From assembly GCF_000374525.1 (NCBI RefSeq), contig NZ_KB894576.1:170131-234130 (forward strand): DNA of 64,000 nucleotides. The letters run 5' to 3'. Both the position numbers and the translations under genes were made by a program. Below, in pieces: positions 8,576-15,326 of this stretch; the first letter of the stretch is position 1, and every line of letters starts with the position of its first letter. This DNA is from Amorphus coralli DSM 19760. GTDB taxonomy: Bacteria; Pseudomonadota; Alphaproteobacteria; Rhizobiales; Amorphaceae. The notes under the pieces were generated by a model. The model was given only the letters and a program-made list of their open reading frames with translations, was not told where the DNA came from and made no database searches.

Positions 8576-8600
8576 GGCGCGGGAAAGAGCTCCCCGCGCC
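8576..8600 (-). terminator. Intercistronic hairpin between urtA and urtB
   Basis: GGCGCGGG at 8576-8583 pairs with CCCGCGCC at 8593-8600 around a nine-base loop. There is no T-run after it on the minus strand, so it is more likely an RNA-stabilising or partial-attenuation hairpin than a full terminator. It lies between the binding-protein gene and the permease gene, where such structures let the binding protein be made in excess. Confidence 0.5.
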
Positions 8601-8620
8601 GCCCTTGCGTCAGATCGCGA

Positions 8621-9919
8621 TCAGGAGGCGCCGCCGCACTGACCGGTCTCGGTGTTGAAGTTTCCGCAGCCCAGCGGCTCGCGCCAGTCGGAGATCAGCG
8701 GCTTGGAGTCCGGCAGGTAGTCGGACCATGCATCGCCCGGCACCAGGCCCGGCGTTTCCCACACGATGCCGAACTGGCCGTCGTCCTGGATCTCGCCGAT
8801 CAGCACGGGCTTGGTGATGTGGTGGTTCGGCATCATTGCCGAATAGCCGCCCGAGAGGTTCGGGACAGCCACGCCGATCATCGCGTCGATGACCGCGTCC
8901 GGGTCGGTCGTGCCGGCCTTCTCGACCGCCTTAACCCACATGTTGAAGCCGATATAGTGGGCTTCCATCGGGTCGTTGGAGACGCGGTCGTCGTCGCCGA
9001 TGAACTCCAGCCAGGAATCGATGAAGTCGTCGTTCTCCGGCGTGTCCAGCGACATGAAGTAGTTCCATGCGGCGAGGTGGCCGACCAGCGGTGCGGTATC
9101 GATGCCGGCGAGTTCCTCCTCACCCACGGAGAACGCCACCACCGGGATGTCGGTGGCCTCGATGCCCTGGTTCGCGAGCTCCTTGTAGAACGGCACGTTG
9201 GCGTCACCGTTGATGGTGGAGACCACCGCCGTCTTCTTGCCGGCCGAGCCGAACGCCTTGATCTCGGACACGATCGACTGCCAGTCGGAGTGACCGAACG
9301 GCGTGTAGTTGATCATGATGTCTTCTTCGGCGACGCCGTTGTCCTTGAGGTACTGCTCAAGGATCTTGTTGGTCGTGCGCGGGTAGACGTAGTCGGTGCC
9401 GGCCAGCACCCAGCGCTCGACACCCTGATCGGCCAGGTAGTCCACGGCCGGGATGGCCTGCTGGTTCGGCGCGGCACCGGTATAGAAGATGTTTTTGGAA
9501 GACTCCTCGCCCTCATACTGGACCGGGTAGAAGAGGAGGCCATTGAGTTCCTCGAACACCGGCAGCACGGACTTGCGCGACACCGAGGTCCAGCAGCCGA
9601 AGACCGCGGCCACCTTGTCCTGAGAGATGAGCTGGCGCGCCTTCTCCGCGAACAGCGGCCAGTCGGAGGCCGGGTCGACCACGACGGCCTCGAGCTTCTT
9701 GCCCAGAAGTCCGCCCTTCTCGTTCTGCTCCTCGATCAGCATCAGCATGACGTCTTTGAGCGTCGTCTCGGAAATGGCCATCGTGCCCGAGAGCGAATGC
9801 AGGATGCCGACCTTGATGGTGTCGCTGTCGTCCTGCGCGAAGGCGTTGCCGATGGACGCCCCCGCGATGCAGGCAGCCAGTGCGATCGGTTTTGCGGTTC
9901 TGCGTAGAATGCCGATCAT
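8621..9919 (-). CDS. urtA: Urea ABC transporter substrate-binding protein UrtA
   Basis: 432 residues from the ATG at 9919, which has a near-perfect AGGAGG site eight bases upstream and yields a clean signal peptide (MIGILRRTAKPIALAACIAGASIGNAFA). The mature protein shows the UrtA/FmdD hallmarks: IKVGILHSLSGTMAISETTLKDV, VVVDPASDWPLFAEKARQLI, VFGCWTSVSRKSVLPVFEELNGLLFYPVQYEGEE and YTGAAPNQQAIPAVDYL. The CWTS(A)SRK-V-PVFE block and PVQYEG are diagnostic for urea/short-chain amide binding proteins. It delivers urea to UrtBC. An in-frame upstream extension to 10150 is open but has no signal peptide logic and is rejected. Confidence 0.95.
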   Translation of the reverse strand: MIGILRRTAKPIALAACIAGASIGNAFAQDDSDTIKVGILHSLSGTMAISETTLKDVMLMLIEEQNEKGGLLGKKLEAVVVDPASDWPLFAEKARQLISQDKVAAVFGCWTSVSRKSVLPVFEELNGLLFYPVQYEGEESSKNIFYTGAAPNQQAIPAVDYLADQGVERWVLAGTDYVYPRTTNKILEQYLKDNGVAEEDIMINYTPFGHSDWQSIVSEIKAFGSAGKKTAVVSTINGDANVPFYKELANQGIEATDIPVVAFSVGEEELAGIDTAPLVGHLAAWNYFMSLDTPENDDFIDSWLEFIGDDDRVSNDPMEAHYIGFNMWVKAVEKAGTTDPDAVIDAMIGVAVPNLSGGYSAMMPNHHITKPVLIGEIQDDGQFGIVWETPGLVPGDAWSDYLPDSKPLISDWREPLGCGNFNTETGQCGGAS

Positions 9920-9976
9920 GATCCCTCCTGAGGTGTGCGATTGGGTTGGCTCGCCGCGGCGAAGCAGGAGGGGCAT

Positions 9977-9993
9977 TGCAACTGGAATGCCAA
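9977..9993 (-). promoter_or_regulatory. Candidate sigma-54 (RpoN) promoter of the urt operon
   Basis: On the minus strand the sequence reads TTGGCATTCCAGTTGCA: a TGGCA -24 element, five-base spacer and TTGCA -12 element, matching the consensus TGGCAY-N5-TTGCW almost completely. Transcription would start about 45 bases before the urtA ATG. Urea uptake in proteobacteria is commonly under NtrC/RpoN nitrogen control, so the position and motif agree. NtrC sites further upstream were not identified with confidence. Confidence 0.7.
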
Positions 9994-10221
9994 GCCGGTA
10001 CCGCCCCGGCTCAACCAGCAGTTTTTCAGGGGAGACTGAGTGAGTCCGCCGAGTGCCCATCGAGCGGGCAGCCGACTTTTTGTGCAATCTGGGGCTGGTA
10101 TCGCGCAAAAGCGCCGCCGATCGGGCATGCGAAGGCTTCAGATCGCGCATCGAAGCTCGAGTGGGTAGAAATTCTCGATATTTTGCGCAATGTCTCGTGC
10201 TGGACCTTTACCAACACAAGA

Positions 10222-11019
10222 ATGGATACGCCCGACATGCTGACCGACAGTGAGCGCCAACAGGCGATCGATGCCATCCGCGAGGCTCATCGCACCAAGA
10301 AGCAGGCCACGCAGCCGTCGGTGATGTTCCCGCACATCACCATCGATGACGCCTACTCGATCTCGTCCGCCCTGGCCGATGACAAGGTCAAGCAGGGCTC
10401 CACCATCGTCGGTCACAAGATCGGTCTGACGTCGAAAGCGATGCAGGCGTCCTCGCAGATCGATGAGCCGGACTACGGCTACATCTTCTCCGACCAGGTG
10501 ATGAGCGATGGTGCCAAGGTTCGCTTTGAGGACTTCTGCGTGCCGCGCGTCGAGCCCGAGCTGACCTTCATTCTCGACAAGCCGCTGAAGGGCCCCGGGA
10601 TCGGTCTGGTCGACGTGCTGCGGGCCACCGAGTATGTGGTGCCCTCCATCGAGATCATCGATGCACGCGTCCAGAACCCGCGCAAGATCTTCGACACCGT
10701 GTCCGACAACGGCGCGGGTGCCGGCATCGTGCTGGGTGGCCGCCCGGTCAAGGTCGACGAGGTTGATCTGCGCTGGGTGGGCGCGATTTTCTATCGCAAT
10801 TCCGAGATCGAGGAGACGGGCATCGCCGCCGGCGTGCTCGGTCATCCGGCGATGGCGGTGGCGTGGCTGGCCAACAAGCTCGCCCCGTTCGACGTGACGC
10901 TCGAGCCCGGTCATCTGATGCTTTCCGGTTCGTTCACCCGGCCCGTCTGGGCTGAGAAGGGCGACACCCTCCACGCTGATTTCGGCCCGCTGGGGGCCGT
11001 CGCGGTCCAGTTCGTCTGA
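10222..11019 (+). CDS. hpaH: 2-oxo-hept-4-ene-1,7-dioate hydratase (HpaH-like)
   Basis: 265 residues from the ATG at 10222 (a second in-frame ATG at 10237 is possible; neither has a strong ribosome site). The core GHKIGLTSKAMQASSQIDEPDYGYIFSD, VPRVEPELTFIL, PSIEIIDARVQNPRKIFDTVSDNGAGAGIVLGGRPV, and ETGIAAGVLGHPAMAVAWLANKLAPFDV closely follow HpaH of the homoprotocatechuate (4-hydroxyphenylacetate) meta pathway, which hydrates 2-oxo-hept-4-ene-1,7-dioate; the acidic residues of VEPE form the Mg2+ site of the FAH-like fold. No other hpa genes are in the window. The 302-base gap upstream is shared with divergent urtA. A different 2-hydroxypentadienoate-type substrate is possible. Confidence 0.82.
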   Translation: MDTPDMLTDSERQQAIDAIREAHRTKKQATQPSVMFPHITIDDAYSISSALADDKVKQGSTIVGHKIGLTSKAMQASSQIDEPDYGYIFSDQVMSDGAKVRFEDFCVPRVEPELTFILDKPLKGPGIGLVDVLRATEYVVPSIEIIDARVQNPRKIFDTVSDNGAGAGIVLGGRPVKVDEVDLRWVGAIFYRNSEIEETGIAAGVLGHPAMAVAWLANKLAPFDVTLEPGHLMLSGSFTRPVWAEKGDTLHADFGPLGAVAVQFV

Positions 11020-11032
11020 GGCCGGTTTCCCG

Positions 11033-11064
11033 AAAAAAAAGGCGCCCGGCGATGAGCCGGGCGC
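11033..11064 (-). terminator. Rho-independent terminator
   Basis: GCGCCCGGC at 11042-11050 pairs perfectly with GCCGGGCGC at 11056-11064 (five-base loop). Eight A residues at 11033-11040 become a T8 run on the minus strand, so it terminates the small membrane-protein gene reading leftward. The stem also lies just after the hpaH-like gene and could act weakly on that side. Confidence 0.85.
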
Positions 11065-11107
11065 TTCAAGGGGGGAGGTTGGATCGAAAAATGCGTGCGA
11101 CGTTCGG

Positions 11108-11350
11108 TCAGCGACGCGTTCGGATGGGACGGTAGGCTCCCTCCCGCCAGTTGCGAGCCATGGCTCGCGGCGCGAGATACCAGCCGACAAGTGGCGAGAG
11201 CGCAAAGCTGACCGCCACGACGACCGGCAACGCCACCATCGCGTTGGCGGCGAGCGGCGGCACCGACAGCACCACGATGGCGCCGAACCCGAAGATCACC
11301 GCGTTCGCCATGAGCCCGATCAGAATGGCAATTTGGGTCTTCGCCTGCAT
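11108..11350 (-). CDS. Small two-segment membrane protein
   Basis: 80 residues from the ATG at 11350, which follows an AGGACAC Shine-Dalgarno site. Two hydrophobic helices are obvious (about residues 7-30, IAILIGLMANAVIFGFGAIVVLSV, given here as its limits only, and 33-60), ending in a basic tail (ARNWREGAYRPIRTRR). I do not recognise a named family. It is followed directly by a strong terminator and is divergent from the MBL-fold persulfide-dioxygenase-like gene, with a perfect AT-rich inverted repeat in the shared gap. This suggests both are controlled together, perhaps in sulfide/persulfide handling, but that is inference. Confidence 0.65.
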   Translation of the reverse strand: MQAKTQIAILIGLMANAVIFGFGAIVVLSVPPLAANAMVALPVVVAVSFALSPLVGWYLAPRAMARNWREGAYRPIRTRR

Positions 11351-11453
11351 CGTGTCCTGTCTCGGCCGCAATGGTCGTCTGGGGGAGGAACGCCTGGTCT
11401 TGAACTGGGTTCCCGACAGGGATGGGAGCCACGGGCAGCAACCGGCTTGATGG

Positions 11454-11473
11454 ATATTAGTAATCCCTAATAT
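11454..11473. promoter_or_regulatory. AT-rich inverted repeat in the divergent promoter region (candidate operator)
   Basis: ATATTAG at 11454-11460 and CTAATAT at 11467-11473 form a perfect 7-bp dyad with a 6-bp spacer in otherwise GC-rich DNA. The form (AT-rich, about 20 bp) is like operators of small winged-helix ArsR-type repressors, including the persulfide sensors BigR/SqrR that control MBL-type persulfide dioxygenases. No such regulator gene lies in the window. Confidence 0.5.
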
Positions 11474-11545
11474 ATAGGTAGAACCGGTCCGGCGCGGGCG
11501 TTGCCCGCCCGACCCCGCGCATTCGCACACGATTGGAGGCGGTCC

Positions 11546-12463
11546 TTGTCCGACAAACTCAACGAACGCGTCGTTCGCCATTCCCCTTCACAGGGTGCCG
11601 GTAGCCCCGATGTCTGGGGCGTCTACGAGCCGGACACCGGCTCGGTCCAGTACGTTGTGGCGGATCCGGCCACGAAGAAGGCGGCACTGATCGACGTGGT
11701 CTGGAACTTCTCGCCGAAATCCTATGCCACCGACACCGTCAGCATGGACCAGGTGATGGACCTGGTGGCGCGGGAAGGGCTGAGCGTGGAATGGGTCCTC
11801 GATACCCATCCCCATGCCGATCACTGGATAGCGTCGGCCCATCTGAAGGAGCGTACCGGCGCGCCAAACGCCATCGGCGAGCGTGTACGCACCATCGCCG
11901 GGCTCTGGTCGGAAATCTATCACGTGGAGGGCGCGTTCGATGCCGACCGTGACTTCGACCGGCTGTTCGCGGATGGCGACACCTTCACTATCGGAGAGTT
12001 GGACGTCCGGGTGATGCTGTCCACCGGGCACACGCTCGGCTCCATCACCTATGTGGTCGGCGATGCGGCCTTCGTGCACGACACGCTGATGTATCCCGAC
12101 TCCGGCACCTCGCGCTGCGACTTCCCAGGCGGATCAGCGGCGGAACTCTGGGATTCAATCCAGGCGATCCTGTCGCTGCCGGACGAGACGCGCCTGTTCG
12201 TCGGCCACGACTACGGCAAGGGCGACCGCGTCGAACCCATGTGGGAATCGACGGTGGCCGAGCACAAGGCGTCAAACGTCCACGTCAAGGACGGCACGGT
12301 GCGCGAGGAGTGGATCGCCACCCGCGAGGCGCGCGACGACACGCTGCCCTTGCCCGACCGGATGCTGGCCGCGCTTCAGGTCAACCTGCGCGGTGGCCGC
12401 CTGCCGGAGGCGGAGAGCGACGGGCGCGCCTACCTGAAGCTGCCCGTCGACTATTTCGACTAA
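11546..12463 (+). CDS. MBL-fold hydrolase, persulfide dioxygenase-like (ETHE1/Blh group)
   Basis: 305 residues from a TTG at 11546, chosen because GGAGGC sits just upstream; an upstream start at 11501 lacks one. The THPHADHW motif (H88, H90, D92, H93 from this start) is the HxHxDH metal site; GHTLGSITYVVGDAAFVHDTL gives the third His and bridging Asp, and DSGTSRCDFPGGSA is the conserved block of the ETHE1/Blh persulfide dioxygenase group (the RCDF-GG segment). FVGHDY near residue 225 supplies the last His. Members oxidise glutathione persulfide to sulfite with one Fe. Divergent from a small membrane gene; no rhodanese or SQR is next to it, so the substrate remains inferred. Confidence 0.78.
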   Translation: MSDKLNERVVRHSPSQGAGSPDVWGVYEPDTGSVQYVVADPATKKAALIDVVWNFSPKSYATDTVSMDQVMDLVAREGLSVEWVLDTHPHADHWIASAHLKERTGAPNAIGERVRTIAGLWSEIYHVEGAFDADRDFDRLFADGDTFTIGELDVRVMLSTGHTLGSITYVVGDAAFVHDTLMYPDSGTSRCDFPGGSAAELWDSIQAILSLPDETRLFVGHDYGKGDRVEPMWESTVAEHKASNVHVKDGTVREEWIATREARDDTLPLPDRMLAALQVNLRGGRLPEAESDGRAYLKLPVDYFD

Positions 12464-12481
12464 GGGCCGGACAGGCTCGGG

Positions 12482-13279
12482 TCAGGCGTCCGCGCCGGCC
12501 GGCCCCGTTGCGCCTGCCACTGAGGCGTGGAGATGGGCGACCAGGTCCTCCGGCAGATTCAGCCGGGCGGCCAGCATGGCCAGATAGCCCTTCTCGGCCT
12601 GGTTTTGCTCGTCGATGACGAGGAGCGAGGCCGCGTAGAGTTCCGCGGCGATCTCGGGACTGGTCGCGGCCTTGGCCACGGCGTCTACGTCAAGCGGCGC
12701 CCGCAGTTCGTCCATGACGAATGCCTTGGCCTCGGCGTCGAGGTCGACCTGATCGAGGAAGCCGAAGATCCGCTGCTGTTCATCGGCATCGATGTGCCCG
12801 TCGGCCTTGGCCGCGGCGATCATCGCGCGCAGCAGGGCAAGGCTCAGTTCGCTCTGGGCTTCGGGCGTGGCGCCACCCTCGAACCCGGTGTTCTGGGGCG
12901 GCGGAAGTGTGCCGGCGGCGGCCTCCGCCTGGGTCTGGCCGGCGCTCTTGCCGGACTGCCAGTCGGAATAGGCCTTGTAGGCAAGCCCGCCCACGGCCGC
13001 CAGGGCGCCGTACTTGACCAGGCTGCCCGCCATCTTGCGGCTTTTCTTGTTGGTGAGGAGCAGGGTGACGAGGCCGCCGGCCGCGGCACCGCCGAAAGCA
13101 CCGGAATTCAACACGCGCCCGAGCATGTCGCCGCCAGGCACTCCCTCCAGCGATGGGGAACCCTGCCGGGCGGGCGTCTGGCCACCGTGGCCTGACTGCG
13201 GAAGCTGGTTCGAGCCGGCCATGCCCTGAAGGCCGCCTGCTCCGAGAAACTGGTCCAGCAGCTTGCGCGTGTCGAACAT
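12482..13279 (-). CDS. DUF533 (YebE-like) TerB-related inner membrane protein
   Basis: 265 residues from the ATG at 13279 (GAGGTGGATCG site). Layout: N-terminal MFDTRKLLDQFLG helix, a Gly/Pro/Gln-rich linker, a glycine-rich membrane-associating segment (GAFGGAAAGGLVTLLL, about 80-95; second hydrophobic stretch about 108-122), then from residue 145 a DUF533 domain with the TerB-like core LLRAMIAAAKADGHIDADEQQRIFGFL. The KADGHID-EE-R pattern is the metal-binding motif shared with TerB. Function of the YebE family is unknown. It is convergent with the MBL gene, 18 bases apart, and is the second TerB-fold protein in the window. Confidence 0.82.
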   Translation of the reverse strand: MFDTRKLLDQFLGAGGLQGMAGSNQLPQSGHGGQTPARQGSPSLEGVPGGDMLGRVLNSGAFGGAAAGGLVTLLLTNKKSRKMAGSLVKYGALAAVGGLAYKAYSDWQSGKSAGQTQAEAAAGTLPPPQNTGFEGGATPEAQSELSLALLRAMIAAAKADGHIDADEQQRIFGFLDQVDLDAEAKAFVMDELRAPLDVDAVAKAATSPEIAAELYAASLLVIDEQNQAEKGYLAMLAARLNLPEDLVAHLHASVAGATGPAGADA

Positions 13280-13386
13280 CGATCCACCTCTACCCGTCTG
13301 CTCTTTGCTCACGAGCCATATGGGTGGAGAGACGCGGTTGCCCAAGTCTTATTCGGCTTCCGGAGCCTGATCTGTCGACGGATGCG

Positions 13387-14571
13387 TCAGGTCAGCAAGC
13401 GCCGCTCCCGGGCCCAGGCGTCGATGGTGGCGATGCACTCGGCGAGAAGGTCCGGCTGGCCGAGATAATAATGCGTTGCACCAGAAATCTCGTGGTACCG
13501 GACGTCAGGCGTGGCAAGCGCGGCACGGATGGCCGGGTTGTGGGTCGCGGGAACGGCATCGTCCGCACCGTTGACGATCTGCAAGACCGGGGTGCGCCGG
13601 ATCCTGGCGGCGTTCATCGGCCCCTTCGCGTTGGACAGGTCCAGGCTCCACTGGCTGAGCCAGGAACGCAGGGTGGAGAAGCGCGCCAGCCCGACGGGCC
13701 CCACGTTCACCGTGCGGGGGTCTCCCATGTAACACCAGCCGGGTTTGCGGCCGTTCGGATCGATCGACGGATCCAGCCAGCGCACGTCGCACATGGTGCG
13801 ATGGGTGACGAAGCCGCGCTCGATTTCCGGTCCGTCGCGACTGGAGAGCTCTGCGAGCATCTCCTGGCACCACGCGGTGATGCGGCGGTTGCGGGCGCGC
13901 TGCGCCTCGCGGAACGCCGCCACGAAGCCGGCGTCGAAGGGAGGGGTGTGCGGGCAATCCGGGCTGTAGATGTCGACGGCGGGGTCGCGGGCGTCAGGGT
14001 TGGTTTCGTCGAGGACCGACGGGTCGAGCCATTCCGTCAGCGTTTCCGCGCGGCTGAGATGCGCGGCGATGAAGATCACGGCATCTGCCGGGCTCAAGCC
14101 GGCTGCCACCAGGTCAACCGGGTCGCCGGCTGGCGTCCGGGTGATGGTCGGGGCTTCCGCCTGGGCCTGGTAGAAGAGCGACAGCGAGCCGCCGCCCGAC
14201 CAGCCGACCAGCACCACCTTCCTATAGCCCAGGGTGTCCCGCGCGTGGCGCACCCACTGGCCAAGGTCGATTGCGACCTTTTCCATGATAAGCGCCACGT
14301 CGTTCTTTGCGTAGCGGCTCGCCGCGCACAGCACGTGAAACCCGGCATCGGCCAGCGCCATGGGCATCGGCAGAAGCTGCAGGGTCGAGGTCGGGTGCAT
14401 GAAGAGGAAGACCGTTTCGCTCTCCCCCTCGCCTGCGAGGAGTTGGCCCTCCAGGTTCACGCGGCCGGAATTGCCTGCGAAGCCGTAGACCTCGGTCGCT
14501 CTCGCGCCGTCGGGAAAGGAGACGATCTGCGGCTGCCGCCGCCACAGCGCCGCGCGGGCGGCCCCGGTCAT
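13387..14571 (-). CDS. Alpha/beta hydrolase in the molybdenum-hydroxylase operon
   Basis: 394 residues. An alpha/beta-hydrolase fold: FLFMHPTSTLQLLPMP holds the oxyanion region, VVLVGWSGGGSLSLFYQAQ (about residues 140-158) the nucleophile elbow G-W-S-G-G-G with Ser as nucleophile, and PVLQIVNGADDAVP...GATHYYLGQPDLL near the C-terminus gives the Asp and His of the triad. The long middle part is a lid. It could be an esterase, a C-C hydrolase or a ring-cleavage hydrolase. Its start overlaps the stop of the enoyl-CoA hydratase (ATGA), so it belongs to one operon with that gene and the CoxL-like subunit. Substrate unknown. Confidence 0.75.
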   Translation of the reverse strand: MTGAARAALWRRQPQIVSFPDGARATEVYGFAGNSGRVNLEGQLLAGEGESETVFLFMHPTSTLQLLPMPMALADAGFHVLCAASRYAKNDVALIMEKVAIDLGQWVRHARDTLGYRKVVLVGWSGGGSLSLFYQAQAEAPTITRTPAGDPVDLVAAGLSPADAVIFIAAHLSRAETLTEWLDPSVLDETNPDARDPAVDIYSPDCPHTPPFDAGFVAAFREAQRARNRRITAWCQEMLAELSSRDGPEIERGFVTHRTMCDVRWLDPSIDPNGRKPGWCYMGDPRTVNVGPVGLARFSTLRSWLSQWSLDLSNAKGPMNAARIRRTPVLQIVNGADDAVPATHNPAIRAALATPDVRYHEISGATHYYLGQPDLLAECIATIDAWARERRLLT

Positions 14572-15326
14572 GACTCTTCGGGATCCGGCTTCGGGATAAA
14601 GCGTTCGGCGGAAGCGGCTGAATTGGCCGTGGCCGCGTATTCGCGAAGCGTGGCGAACCCGGCATCCGGTGCCATGGTGAGGAACCGCTTCACCGTCGCA
14701 AGTACCGTGGCGCTGTTCTGCGCCAGGGCTTCCCGATAGACGCCGATGCGGCCCTCCAGTTCGCCGGCCGGGCAGGCTTCCGAGGCAAGGCCGATGGCGA
14801 CTGCCCCGGCCGCGTCGACGGTTTCACGCCCGAGGATCATCCGGGCGAGCCCGGCCCGGCTGACCCGGTCGGCAAGCGCCGTGCCGACCAGCAGCGGCGG
14901 GATGTCCCGGTTCATCTCCGGAATCCGGAAGTCGGCCGTGGCATCGGCAAGAATGACGTCGCCAAGCCCGGCGAGCGCGCAGCCGACGCCGTGCGCCCGG
15001 CCGCGCACGGCAACGATGACGGGGAGCGGCGTCCGCCGGAGCGTCTCGTAGAAGGAGAGCACCGGATCGGCGACGCGGGCGCGCAGCCCCTCCGGCGTCA
15101 TGGTTGCGCCGGGCTTAGGCATCGGCGACACGCGCCCGGCACAGAAATCGTCGCCCGCGCCGGTGAGGAGCACGAAGCGGGCACTCGCCGGTGGTGCGGC
15201 GAAGGCAGCCGCCAGGGCATCGGTCATGGCGTGGGTAAGGATATTGCCCTCGTCCGGCCGGTCGAGGGTGACCTCGAAGCAGCCGTCATCGGCCAGCCGC
15301 GTTGCGATGCTGCCGTCGTCGCTCAT
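14568..15326 (-). CDS. Enoyl-CoA hydratase/isomerase family protein
   Basis: 252 residues of the crotonase fold: LDRPDEGNILTHAMTDAL near the N-terminus, oxyanion-hole segment FCAGRVSPMPKP (about 60-72), RGRAHGVGCALAGLGDVILADATADFRIPEMNRDIPPLLVG (about 105-146). The usual second catalytic Glu position is occupied by the acidic residue in IPEMNRDIPP. Activity could be hydration, isomerisation or C-C cleavage of an acyl-CoA. Start and stop overlap both neighbours by four bases, so it is tightly coupled to the CoxL-like oxidoreductase upstream and the alpha/beta hydrolase downstream; together they suggest hydroxylation followed by CoA-thioester processing of an N-heterocyclic or aromatic acid. 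Confidence 0.8.
   Translation of the reverse strand: MSDDGSIATRLADDGCFEVTLDRPDEGNILTHAMTDALAAAFAAPPASARFVLLTGAGDDFCAGRVSPMPKPGATMTPEGLRARVADPVLSFYETLRRTPLPVIVAVRGRAHGVGCALAGLGDVILADATADFRIPEMNRDIPPLLVGTALADRVSRAGLARMILGRETVDAAGAVAIGLASEACPAGELEGRIGVYREALAQNSATVLATVKRFLTMAPDAGFATLREYAATANSAASAERFIPKPDPEES

Noticed and set aside
8621..10150. Longer UrtA starting at 10150
   Set aside because: The ATG at 9919 has an ideal ribosome site and starts a signal peptide; the extension would also read through the sigma-54 promoter.
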